From contig NZ_BDGJ01000035.1 of NCBI RefSeq assembly GCF_002207765.1, forward strand, positions 1 through 41,703: a stretch of DNA of 41,703 nt. The letters are read 5' to 3'. Each line of letters starts with the position of its first letter. Within the stretch, counting starts at the first letter, position 1. Shown piece after piece: positions 33,652 through 41,703 of the stretch. Position numbers and translations under genes: made by a program. Source of the DNA: Calderihabitans maritimus (GTDB lineage Bacteria; Bacillota; KKC1; Calderihabitantales; Calderihabitantaceae). The notes under the pieces are model-generated. The model was not told the DNA's origin and did no database searches. It saw only the letters and a program-made list of their open reading frames with translations.

Positions 33652-34212
33652 TTGGAAAATCAGGAAGCGAAAGTTTTGCCCTCCTTCGAGCTGGTAAAGG
33701 AAGTGGAGGCAAAATCGGGACAGCCGGTCGGCCGGTGTTACCAGTGCAAGAAATGTACCGGGGGCTGTCCTATGAGCTTTGCCTTTGACCTCTTTGCCCA
33801 CCAAATTGTACGTTATGTACAGTTGGGATTGAAGGAGCCGTTGCTGAAGAGCAAGAGCATCTGGATCTGTGCCTGCTGTAAGACCTGTAAGTCCCGCTGT
33901 CCCAACGGTATAGATATCTCTGCCCTGAACGACACTTTGAAGGCTATGGCCTTAAAAGAGTCCGCCGGAGCGGCGGAAGGCAAGGTGGCCGCCTTCCACG
34001 ACGCTTTTGTATCCTCAGTGGAGCGTTACGGACGGGTTCATGAAGCGGGGATGCTTGCCCGCTACAAGCTGAAAACCAAAACTTACACTCAGGATATGTC
34101 ACTGGGGATAGAATTTATCAAACGACGTAAATTGAAACTGCTGCCGGAAAAGGTACGGCAGCTCAGGGAGATTAAACAGATTTTCCAAAGAGCAAAGGAG
34201 AAGAGCCAATGA
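33652..34212 (+). CDS. hdrC: HdrC-like iron-sulfur subunit
   Basis: A protein of 186 residues from a TTG at 33652. Two [4Fe-4S] motifs are visible: C29-x2-C32-x2-C35-x3-C39 (CYQCKKCTGGCP) and C73/C76-x2-C79-x3-C83 (CACCKTCKSRCP). HdrC passes electrons between HdrA and HdrB. The gene overlaps hdrB by four bases (ATGA), a sign of coupling. In Moorella the hdrCBA-mvhD-metVF group encodes a methylene-THF reductase complex, and the order is the same here. Confidence 0.92.
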   Translation: MENQEAKVLPSFELVKEVEAKSGQPVGRCYQCKKCTGGCPMSFAFDLFAHQIVRYVQLGLKEPLLKSKSIWICACCKTCKSRCPNGIDISALNDTLKAMALKESAGAAEGKVAAFHDAFVSSVERYGRVHEAGMLARYKLKTKTYTQDMSLGIEFIKRRKLKLLPEKVRQLREIKQIFQRAKEKSQ

Positions 34213-35099
34213 AGTTTACTTATTATCCGGGGTGTTCTTTACACTCAACAGCAGAGGAGTATAACCTTTCCAACCAGGCCGTTTTCCGCGCCTTGGATAT
34301 CGAGTTGGAGGAACTTAATGATTGGAACTGCTGTGGGGCGACGTCGGCTCACTCTACCAATGAATTCTTGTCCCATGCTCTCCCTTTGCGGAACTTGGTT
34401 TTGGCGGAAAGGCAGGGAAACGATGTAGTGGTTCCCTGTGCGGCCTGTTATAACCTGTTGCGGAACGCTGATCACCATGTCCGCTTTGGCGGGGAAAAAG
34501 GAGAGAGTTTGAACGCTGAAATTGAGGCGGTTATGGGTTCGAGATACCGCGGGGAAATAGCGGTCCGGCATATTGTAGATGTACTGACGGAACCAGAAGT
34601 TCTGAAAAAACTGGAAAGCAAGATTAAAAAACCGCTGGAGGGCTTAAAACTGGCAGCATATTACGGATGTCTGCTAACGCGTCCTCCCAAGGTTGTATCT
34701 TTTGAAGAGAACCCGGAACAGCCCTGTAAGCTGGACCTTTTGATTGAGAAGGTCGGAGCGGACAGTGTTCGCTGGTCTTACAAGACGGATTGCTGCGGAG
34801 GCAGTTTATCGATTTCTCAACCGGAACTGGTCATCAAGCTGACCCAAACTATTGTGGAAGCGGCACGTTATGCAGGGGCGGAAGCCATTGTTTGTGCATG
34901 TCCCTTGTGTCAGGCGAACCTGGATACCCGGCAGCATGAAGCCGGAGGAGGCCCGGGAGGCAGTACTCTTCCCGTACTGTACATCACGGAAGTCCTGGGC
35001 TTGGCTCTGGGACTGCCGGGATCGGAACAGTGGTTCCGGAAACACCTGATTGATCCTGCACCGTTGTTGAAGTCTTTGGACTTGCTGCCTGCTTCTTAG
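34209..35099 (+). CDS. hdrB: HdrB-like subunit with two CCG domains
   Basis: A protein of 296 residues. Two CCG (cysteine-rich) motifs bind the noncubane [4Fe-4S] clusters known from methanogen HdrB: C9, C41-C42, C77-x2-C80 and C153, C195-C196, C231-x2-C234. In methanogens HdrB reduces the heterodisulfide. In acetogens without that substrate, HdrB is part of the MetFV-associated complex and its acceptor is not established. The start ATG overlaps the hdrC stop. Confidence 0.93.
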   Translation: MKFTYYPGCSLHSTAEEYNLSNQAVFRALDIELEELNDWNCCGATSAHSTNEFLSHALPLRNLVLAERQGNDVVVPCAACYNLLRNADHHVRFGGEKGESLNAEIEAVMGSRYRGEIAVRHIVDVLTEPEVLKKLESKIKKPLEGLKLAAYYGCLLTRPPKVVSFEENPEQPCKLDLLIEKVGADSVRWSYKTDCCGGSLSISQPELVIKLTQTIVEAARYAGAEAIVCACPLCQANLDTRQHEAGGGPGGSTLPVLYITEVLGLALGLPGSEQWFRKHLIDPAPLLKSLDLLPAS

Positions 35100-35142
35100 G
35101 GAGCAGGTCAAGATTAATCCTGAGAAAAGGTAGTGATGGAGA

Positions 35143-38100
35143 GTGAATCGGAGGAAAAGCGAAATTACCGGTTCGGTGCTGGTTGTCGGTAGTGGTATTG
35201 CCGGAATGCAATCGGCTCTGGATCTGGCCAACGCCGGCTACCTGGTGCACCTGGTGACCGACCAGCCTTCTATTGGTGGCAAGATGACTCAACTGGATAA
35301 AACTTTTCCGACCAATGAGTGCGCCATGTGCCTCTTGGGTCCCAAAATGACTGATACTTTGAGCCACCCGAACATTGATCTTTACACCTGTTCCAGGGTG
35401 GAGAAGGTGGAAGGGGAGAAAGGCAACTTCACGGTTACCGTTAGAAAGTTTCCCCGGTATATCGATATTGAAGAGTGTACGGCTTGTGGGGACTGCGAGC
35501 AGGCATGCCCGGTCCAGGTCAAGAATGAGTTCAACCAGGAGATGGACAACCGGAAGGCGGTGTACAAGCTGTTCCCTCAGGCGGTACCCAACAAGTATAT
35601 GATTGAGAAGCGGGGTACTCCTCCCTGCCGTTCCACCTGTCCGGCGGGAACCAATGCCCAGGGTTATGTAGCGTTAATTTCGCAGGGGAAATTCAAAGAA
35701 GCCCTGGAGGTAGTGCGGCGCCGGATGCCCTTTGCTGGTATATGTGGCCGCATCTGTCATCATCCTTGCGAAACCGAGTGTAACCGGGCTGAATTGGACG
35801 ATCCTATCGCTATTGCCTATCTGAAGAGAGCGGCCTTTGACTACGGTTGGACGGAGGAAACGGCAGCTTCGCCCCAGCCGGAGGAGAAACGCTCGGAGAA
35901 GATAGCGGTGATAGGAGCCGGCCCGGCCGGACTGACGGCGGCTCTGGATTTGTCCTTAAAGGGTTATCAGGTAACCGTTTTTGACGCCCTGCCGGAACCG
36001 GGGGGAATGCTACGCGCCGGCATACCGCGTTACCGATTACCGGAAGAGGTTGTGAAAAGGGAGACGGCATGGATTCTGGGAGCGGGAATTGAGTTCCGCG
36101 GAAATACGCATATTGGCAAGGACATTAGCTTTGACGAGCTCAAAAAGCAGGGATACCGGGCCATTTTGATTGCGGTGGGAACCCAAAAAAGCCGCCTGTT
36201 GAAGATCGAGGGATCCGACCAAGAGGGAATAGTCGGAGCCCTGGATTTCCTGCGCCAGGCTGCCTTGGGTGAAAAACCTCCGGTAGGCAGGAGGGTGTTA
36301 ATTATCGGAGGTGGAAACGTCGCTATCGACGCGGCCCGGACTGCTTTGAGACTGGGGGCCGAGGAAGTTCATCTTGCCTGCCTGGAATCCCGCGAGGAAA
36401 TGCCGGCCCATGAATGGGAAATCGAGGAAGCTATTGAAGAAGGAGTGCAAGTTCATCCTTCTTGGGGTCCCAAGCGTTTCCTGGGAGACGGGAAGAGGGT
36501 AACCGGGGTCGAACTGATTCAGTGCAGTGCGGTATTTGATGCAGAAGGCCGGTTTAATCCCCAGTTTGTAGAGGGGTCGGAGAAAACCTTTGATGCCGAT
36601 ATGGTCATAGTAGCCATTGGCCAGGCATCAGACCTTTCTTTTCTGCCCCAGGACGGCGGAATAGAGATTACCCGCCAGGGTACTATTGTGGTAGATCCCG
36701 TGACCATGGCTACTGGGGCGGAGGGCGTCTTTGCCTGCGGCGACATCGTCAGCGGACCGGCTTCGGTGGTGGAAGCAGTGGCCAGCGCCCATGAAGCCGC
36801 GGAATCTATTCACCGTTACCTGAACGGTGAAGATATAAAAGCCGGCCGGGAGCGTTCGAAACCGGCTAAACTCACTCCCCCGGATAAGACGGTTTACCGG
36901 AGCGGGAGACGGGTGGTTCAGCCAATGGCCGACCCGTCAGAAAGAACAAAGGACTTCCGAGAAGTATACCTGGGCTTTACGGAAGAAATGGCCATAGAAG
37001 AGGCCCAGCGGTGTCTGAACTGCGGGATCTGTTCCGAGTGTCTTCAGTGTGAGGCGGTATGCAAGAAGAAGGCGGTTCAGCACTGGCAGACGGAAACAAC
37101 GGAGGAGATTAAGGTCGGAGCCATCATTGCCGCTCCCGGCTATGACCTGTTCGATGCCCGTCTGACCGGTGAATTTGGCTATGGCGTTTACGAAAACGTC
37201 TTGACCAGCATGGAATTTGAGCGATTGCTGAGTTCTACCGGTCCTACCAAAGGGCATGTGGAGCGGCCGTCGGACGGGAAACCGCCGGTTAGGGTGGCCT
37301 TTATCCAGTGCGTCGGTTCACGGGATTGTGCCCGCGATGGCAGCGAGTATTGTTCATCTATCTGCTGCATGTACTCAACGAAAGAAGCAATTATTGCCCG
37401 GGAACATGACAGCAATATTGAACCGACTATCTTCTACCTGGATATGCGCTCTTATGGGAAAAACTTTGATAAATATGTAGACTCGGCCAAGGCGGCGGGA
37501 GTACGCTATGTACGTACCATGATTTCTTCCGTCAAAGAGGATCCCCATACCAAGAACCTGTTTATTCAGTACCTGAAGGACGGGGAAGTGGTTACGGAAG
37601 AGTTTGACCTGGTAGTCCTGGCGGTCGGAGTACGTCCGCCCAAGTCGGCCCAGGAATTGGCCGATGCTCTTGGTATCCGACTGAATAAATATGGGTTTGC
37701 GGAAACCAACAGCCTTAATCCGACCGAATCCAGCCGGGAAGGCATTTATGTGGCGGGAGCCTTCCAGGGACCGCGAGATATTCCGGAGACGGTCATGAAT
37801 GCCAGTGCCGCTGCGGCTACGGCAAGCGGCATGCTGGCAGAAGCCAGGGGCCAGTTACAGCGGCATAAGGAATATCCCGCGGAGAAAGATGTAAGCCGGG
37901 AGGAACCGCGGATAGGAGTATTTGTCTGTCACTGCGGCATAAACATTGGAGCGATTGTAGATGTACCGCAGGTGGTAGAGTTTGCTAAAACTCTTCCCGG
38001 CGTAGTTCACGCGGAAGAAAATCTCTATACCTGTTCTCAGGATACTTTGAAGAAGATCAAAGAGGTAGTGGAGGAACAGAACTTGAACCGGGTAGTGGTG

Positions 38101-39600
38101 GCTTCCTGTACCATCAGGACCCACCAGCCTCTGTTCCGGGAAGCCTGCCGGGAGGCGGGGCTCAACCAGTTTCTCTTCGAGATGGCCAACATCCGGGACC
38201 AGTGTTCCTGGGTACACCGGGAAACACCCGATAAGGCTACGGAAAAGGCTAAAGACCTGGTACGGGCTGCCGTAGCCAAGGTTAGAGGTCATGAACCTCT
38301 GCACCTGCATCCGGTTCCGGTAGTTCCCAAGGCGCTGATTGTGGGAGGCGGGATTGCCGGAATGACGGCGGCGCTTTCCATGGCGGAACAAGGGTTTGCT
38401 TCTTACCTGGTGGAGAAGGAACCGGAACTGGGCGGATATTTGCGGAACCTCCGGTACAGCATTGACGGCCAGGACCTGCAGCAATTTTTGAAGGAAACGA
38501 TTGCTAAGGTGGAAGCAAATGATATGATTACGGTGTACTGCAATGCTCGTCTGGAAGATTTCGGCGGCCACCAGGGACACTTTGTTACCACTATCTCCCA
38601 GGCGACACCTGAGCGAGAACATGTGCGGAAGACCATCAAGCTGGAGCATGGCGTAGTAATCATTGCCACGGGCGCTCAGGAGTACATTCCGGACGAGTAC
38701 CTGATGGGCCAGGACGAACGGGTAATCACCAATACTCAGCTGGAGCAACAACTGGCATCCGGGCAATGGCAGGGAGAAAAAATCAAGCAGGTGGTAATGA
38801 TCCAGTGCGTAGGGTCCCGGGATGAGGAAAGAAAATACTGCAGCCGGACCTGTTGCGCTCAGTCCATAAAGAATGCCCTGAAGATTAAGGAACTAAGTCC
38901 CAACACCCAGGTTTATATCCTTTACCGTGACATCCGGACTTACGGGTTCATGGAAGAGTATTACAAGGAAGCTCGGGAGAAAGGGGTTGTGTTCATCCAT
39001 TATGATCCGGAGCGCAAGCCCGAACTCCGCCAGCGGAACGTAGGGGTTCTGGAATTAGAAATCTTTGACGAGGCGGCCGGGTCCAACATTGTCCTGTGGC
39101 CGGATCAGGTGGTATTAGCTACCGCCACGGTGGCTCCGGATGGTATTCAGTCCCTGGCCAGCATGCTAAAACTGACTCTGAACGAAGATCAGTTCTTCGT
39201 AGAGACTCACGCCAAGCTGGGGCCCATTGATTTTCCGTCGGCAGGAATATTCCTCTGCGGAGCCGCTCATTCACCGAAGTTCGTATCCGAGGCAATATAC
39301 CAGGCTCAGGGAGCAGTGGCCAGAGCATGTACCATTCTTTCCAAAGAAAATCTTATGGTGGGTGGTGTAGTGGCTACCGTTGATGAGGAGAAGTGCGCTG
39401 CCTGTCTGACCTGTGTAAGGGCGTGTCCCTACAACGTACCCAGAATTAATGAGAGATTTGTGGCGGAAATAAATGCCGTCCAGTGCCAGGGATGCGGTAC
39501 CTGTGCCGCTGAATGCCCGGCCAAAGCCATTCAGTTGCAACACTACAAGGACGAGCAGCTCCTGGCTAAAGTGGCGGGGTTATTTGGGGAGGTGCGTTAA
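35143..39600 (+). CDS. hdrA: giant HdrA: double HdrA-like flavoprotein with inserted GltD/NfnB-like module
   Basis: A protein of 1485 residues from a GTG at 35143. Order: HdrA FAD fold (GSGIAG 16-21); [4Fe-4S] CTACGDCEQACP (112-123); inserted GltD-like module with cysteines at 162-213, FAD site GAGPAG (258-263), NAD(P)-type site GGGNVAID (389-396) and ACGD at 531-534; cysteine cluster CLNCGICSECLQC (624-636); remaining HdrA part (about 655-910, IQCVGSRD 721-728); VCHCG (928-932); second HdrA-like half with GGGIAG (1068-1073) and IQCVGSRD (1220-1227); and two C-terminal [4Fe-4S] motifs (CAACLTCVRACP 1418-1429, CQGCGTCAAECP 1448-1459). The insert should let the complex take electrons from NAD(P)H. 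Electron bifurcation is inferred, not shown. Confidence 0.92.
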   Translation: MNRRKSEITGSVLVVGSGIAGMQSALDLANAGYLVHLVTDQPSIGGKMTQLDKTFPTNECAMCLLGPKMTDTLSHPNIDLYTCSRVEKVEGEKGNFTVTVRKFPRYIDIEECTACGDCEQACPVQVKNEFNQEMDNRKAVYKLFPQAVPNKYMIEKRGTPPCRSTCPAGTNAQGYVALISQGKFKEALEVVRRRMPFAGICGRICHHPCETECNRAELDDPIAIAYLKRAAFDYGWTEETAASPQPEEKRSEKIAVIGAGPAGLTAALDLSLKGYQVTVFDALPEPGGMLRAGIPRYRLPEEVVKRETAWILGAGIEFRGNTHIGKDISFDELKKQGYRAILIAVGTQKSRLLKIEGSDQEGIVGALDFLRQAALGEKPPVGRRVLIIGGGNVAIDAARTALRLGAEEVHLACLESREEMPAHEWEIEEAIEEGVQVHPSWGPKRFLGDGKRVTGVELIQCSAVFDAEGRFNPQFVEGSEKTFDADMVIVAIGQASDLSFLPQDGGIEITRQGTIVVDPVTMATGAEGVFACGDIVSGPASVVEAVASAHEAAESIHRYLNGEDIKAGRERSKPAKLTPPDKTVYRSGRRVVQPMADPSERTKDFREVYLGFTEEMAIEEAQRCLNCGICSECLQCEAVCKKKAVQHWQTETTEEIKVGAIIAAPGYDLFDARLTGEFGYGVYENVLTSMEFERLLSSTGPTKGHVERPSDGKPPVRVAFIQCVGSRDCARDGSEYCSSICCMYSTKEAIIAREHDSNIEPTIFYLDMRSYGKNFDKYVDSAKAAGVRYVRTMISSVKEDPHTKNLFIQYLKDGEVVTEEFDLVVLAVGVRPPKSAQELADALGIRLNKYGFAETNSLNPTESSREGIYVAGAFQGPRDIPETVMNASAAAATASGMLAEARGQLQRHKEYPAEKDVSREEPRIGVFVCHCGINIGAIVDVPQVVEFAKTLPGVVHAEENLYTCSQDTLKKIKEVVEEQNLNRVVVASCTIRTHQPLFREACREAGLNQFLFEMANIRDQCSWVHRETPDKATEKAKDLVRAAVAKVRGHEPLHLHPVPVVPKALIVGGGIAGMTAALSMAEQGFASYLVEKEPELGGYLRNLRYSIDGQDLQQFLKETIAKVEANDMITVYCNARLEDFGGHQGHFVTTISQATPEREHVRKTIKLEHGVVIIATGAQEYIPDEYLMGQDERVITNTQLEQQLASGQWQGEKIKQVVMIQCVGSRDEERKYCSRTCCAQSIKNALKIKELSPNTQVYILYRDIRTYGFMEEYYKEAREKGVVFIHYDPERKPELRQRNVGVLELEIFDEAAGSNIVLWPDQVVLATATVAPDGIQSLASMLKLTLNEDQFFVETHAKLGPIDFPSAGIFLCGAAHSPKFVSEAIYQAQGAVARACTILSKENLMVGGVVATVDEEKCAACLTCVRACPYNVPRINERFVAEINAVQCQGCGTCAAECPAKAIQLQHYKDEQLLAKVAGLFGEVR

Positions 39601-40080
39601 ATGAGCGAGTTTGAACCGAAAATTGTGGCTTTCTGCTGCTATTACTGCGCTTACTCGGCTGCGGACCTGGCCGGTTCTATGCGTCTCCAGTACCCGCCCA
39701 ACATTCGTCTGATCGAACTGCCCTGCTCAGGCAAGGCGGATGTGAGGGTCATCCTGGAAGCCTTTGAGCAAGGAGCCGACGGGGTCTATGTGGCCGGCTG
39801 TCTAGAAGGTGACTGCCATTTTCTGAGGGGCAACATTATGTCCAAGCGGCGTATTAAAGGGTTAAAGAAACTCTTGGATGAAATAGGCATCGGCGGTGAA
39901 AGGGTTGAGTTTTTCAACCTGTCTGGATCCATGGGACCCCGCTTTGCCGAAATTGCCCAGGAAATGACCGAGAAAATTAAAAAGCTGGGGCCCAGTCCCC
40001 TTAACCAAAATTATGCCGGTCGCAGAGAAGCGGCTACCGGCAAAGAAGACGATGAGAAAGTGGGTGACATGACAAGATGA
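39601..40080 (+). CDS. mvhD: MvhD-like [2Fe-2S] subunit
   Basis: A protein of 159 residues. Conserved cysteines are C12, C13, C16, C42, C67 and C72 (FCCYYCAY, PCSGK, GCLEGDCHF), the pattern of MvhD/FlpD. In methanogens MvhD links HdrA to a hydrogenase. Here, without hydrogenase genes in the window, it should link HdrA to MetVF. The ATG follows the hdrA stop directly and the end overlaps metV by four bases. Confidence 0.93.
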   Translation: MSEFEPKIVAFCCYYCAYSAADLAGSMRLQYPPNIRLIELPCSGKADVRVILEAFEQGADGVYVAGCLEGDCHFLRGNIMSKRRIKGLKKLLDEIGIGGERVEFFNLSGSMGPRFAEIAQEMTEKIKKLGPSPLNQNYAGRREAATGKEDDEKVGDMTR

Positions 40081-40748
40081 TTGTTGCCGAAAGTAAACCC
40101 ATTGCCGAGATTGCCAAGTTGATAGAAGGAGCCAACAAAATCCTGGTCGTAGGATGTGGCGGTTGCGTTACGGTCTGCCTGGCGGGAGGGGAAAAAGAAG
40201 TCGGCATCCTGGCTTCCGCTCTCAGGATGTTGCGGAAGAAGGAACAAAAACCGCTGGAGACGGTAGAGGTGACCCTGCCCCGCCAGTGTGACCCGGAATA
40301 TATGGACATGTTGGAGAAACACATTACCGATGATATAGACCTCATACTGTCCATGGCGTGCGGTGTCGGTGTCCAGTTTATAGCCGAGCGCTTCCCCAAG
40401 TGGGTTGTACCCGCCCTCAATACGAAATTTGCCGGTGGCGCTATTGAACACGGCGTCTGGGAAGAACGTTGCGGCCTTTGCGGCGAATGTATCCTGTACA
40501 AGACGGGAGGTATCTGTCCTATCATTCGCTGCTCCAAGAGTATTTTAAACGGTCCCTGCGGTGGTTCCCAGAACGGCAAGTGTGAGGTCGGCAAGGACAT
40601 TGACTGTGCCTGGCAGTTGATTTACGACCGGATGAAGTCCCTCGGCAAGCTGGATGTCCTGTTGGAAATTGAACCGGTCAAAGACTGGTCGAAATCCCGG
40701 GATGGCGGTCCCAGGAAGGTTGTTAGGGAGGACGTGATGATTTCATGA
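40077..40748 (+). CDS. metV: MetV, methylene-THF reductase accessory subunit
   Basis: A protein of 223 residues. N-terminal cysteines C27, C30 and C34 (GCGGCVTVC) and a C-terminal group (CGLCGECI, GGICPIIRCSK, GPCGG, CEV) match the MTHFR_C/MetV family, which binds an iron-sulfur cluster or zinc and partners with MetF. It overlaps both neighbours by four bases (ATGA), so mvhD, metV and metF should be made in fixed proportion. Confidence 0.93.
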   Translation: MIVAESKPIAEIAKLIEGANKILVVGCGGCVTVCLAGGEKEVGILASALRMLRKKEQKPLETVEVTLPRQCDPEYMDMLEKHITDDIDLILSMACGVGVQFIAERFPKWVVPALNTKFAGGAIEHGVWEERCGLCGECILYKTGGICPIIRCSKSILNGPCGGSQNGKCEVGKDIDCAWQLIYDRMKSLGKLDVLLEIEPVKDWSKSRDGGPRKVVREDVMIS

Positions 40749-41668
40749 AAACGGAAAGCAAACTGGAAAAGCTCTTGAGCCAAGGAGAATTCGTAGTCAG
40801 CGGGGAAATCGGTCCGCCTAAAAGTGCCAACGGTGAAGTTGTATATCATCATGCGCAAATGCTGAAAGACTATGTGGACGCTATGAACCTGACGGACAAC
40901 CAGACCGCTATCGTCCGCCTTTCCAGTATAGCTGCCGGTGTTCACGTGCTGCGGGCCGGAGGCGAGCCTATTATCCAGATGACCGTTAGGGACCGGAACC
41001 GGATCGGACTGCAGAGCGATCTGCTCGGCGCATACAGTCTGGGTATCCGGAACGTCCTGTGCCTGTCGGGAGACCACCAGTCTTTTGGCAATCACCCCAG
41101 TAGCAAGAACGTGCACGACATTGACTCCATCCAGCTGGTCAAGGCCGTAAAGGACATGCGGGACGAGAAGAAGTTTATCTGCGGCGAGGAAATCAAGAAA
41201 GACGAGCCCCGCTTCTTTATCGGTGCCGTAGCCAATCCTTTCGGGGATCCTTTCGAGTATCGCGTATTGCGCCTGGAGAAGAAAATCAATGCCGGAGCTG
41301 ACTTTATCCAGACCCAGTGCATCTTCGAGATGGAACGTTTTGAACGCTGGATGGAAATGGTCAGGGAGAGAGGACTTCACAAGCGGGCTTACATTATAGC
41401 CGGTTTGATGCCTTTGAAGTCGCCCAAGGCGGCCAAATACATGCAAAAATACGTTTCCGGGATGATTGTACCGGACGAAATCATTGAGCGCATGGAGAAG
41501 GCAGAGGATCCCAAGGCCGAAGGTGTGGAAATTTGTGTGGAGCAGATCAAGCACCTGCAAAAGATTGAAGGGGTGGCCGGCGTCCATATCATGGCCGTCA
41601 ACTGGGAAGAGATAATCCCAACTATTGTGGAAAAAGCCGGGCTTCTCCCGAGACCGAAAGTTTCCTGA
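40745..41668 (+). CDS. metF: 5,10-methylene-tetrahydrofolate reductase
   Basis: A protein of 307 residues of the FAD-containing TIM-barrel family. It reduces methylene-THF to methyl-THF, the methyl donor for AcsE. Family segments seen are SGEIGPPKSANGE at the N-terminus (catalytic Glu region), VLCLSGDHQSFGNHP (flavin loop) and ADFIQTQCIFEMERF. In Moorella, MetF acts in a complex with MetV, HdrABC and MvhD, all encoded just ahead. It is the last gene of the cluster. Confidence 0.95.
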   Translation: MKTESKLEKLLSQGEFVVSGEIGPPKSANGEVVYHHAQMLKDYVDAMNLTDNQTAIVRLSSIAAGVHVLRAGGEPIIQMTVRDRNRIGLQSDLLGAYSLGIRNVLCLSGDHQSFGNHPSSKNVHDIDSIQLVKAVKDMRDEKKFICGEEIKKDEPRFFIGAVANPFGDPFEYRVLRLEKKINAGADFIQTQCIFEMERFERWMEMVRERGLHKRAYIIAGLMPLKSPKAAKYMQKYVSGMIVPDEIIERMEKAEDPKAEGVEICVEQIKHLQKIEGVAGVHIMAVNWEEIIPTIVEKAGLLPRPKVS

Positions 41669-41672
41669 ACAT

Positions 41673-41703
41673 GCCCTGCGCCCTACTGGCGGGGCTTTTT
41701 TTT
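41673..41703 (+). terminator. terminator of the acetyl-CoA pathway cluster
   Basis: A GC-rich imperfect stem (GCCC with GGGC outside, GCGCC with GGCG inside, small bulges) is followed by a run of at least nine T at the window edge. Confidence 0.8.

Overview
The window is bacterial DNA from a Firmicute-type anaerobe. The evidence is strong AGGAGG-like ribosome-binding sites, frequent GTG/TTG starts, many Rho-independent terminators, and a Wood-Ljungdahl (acetyl-CoA) cluster in the order known from Moorella and Carboxydothermus. Large multiheme cytochromes next to this cluster suggest a thermophilic CO-oxidising or acetogenic clostridial lineage able to pass electrons to the cell exterior. Calderihabitans or a close relative is my guess; no rRNA gene is present to test it.

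Layout. (1) About 235-5200 is an AT-rich block, unlike the rest in composition, holding a restriction-modification or defence locus: a PLD-type nuclease gene stopped by an in-frame TAG, a large Eco57I-type adenine methyltransferase and a small PD-(D/E)XK nuclease. (2) 5298-5739 holds a minus-strand tRNA operon (Pro-Asp-Thr) with a clear promoter and terminator. (3) 5857-9818: a ClC chloride transporter with CBS domains, a phasin-like coiled-coil protein and an AarF/UbiB kinase-like protein. (4) 9844-12773: a TrpXYZ-like ABC transporter operon behind a structured leader that contains a terminator. (5) 12885-22177: an electron-export locus with a membrane-anchored TPR protein, an NHL beta-propeller, two paralogous secreted cytochromes with 12 haem sites each, and two small exported proteins between them. 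A tandem 121/120-bp repeat upstream of the first cytochrome carries a Rex-like site in each copy. (6) 22503-41668: the carbonyl/methyl-branch cluster cooC-acsA-acsB-acsC-acsV-acsF-acsD-acsE-hdrC-hdrB-hdrA-mvhD-metV-metF, all on the plus strand, ending in a terminator at the window edge.

How it works together. CODH (acsA) and ACS (acsB) make acetyl-CoA from CO/CO2, CoA and a methyl group. The methyl group comes from methyl-THF through AcsE and the corrinoid protein AcsCD. CooC and AcsF are the predicted Ni-site maturation ATPases and AcsV the corrinoid reactivator. MetFV, HdrABC and MvhD make the methyl-THF with a flavin/FeS electron-transfer complex. The cytochrome/NHL/TPR locus would be a separate respiratory outlet.

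The most notable observations are: a single extra A in an A4 run that splits acsA; an NAD(P)H:acceptor (GltD/NfnB-like) module inserted in a 1485-residue double HdrA; the duplicated Rex-like regulatory repeat; a CX3CH haem motif in one of the paralogous cytochromes; the TAG-interrupted nuclease gene; and the nested leader RNA of the ABC transporter.
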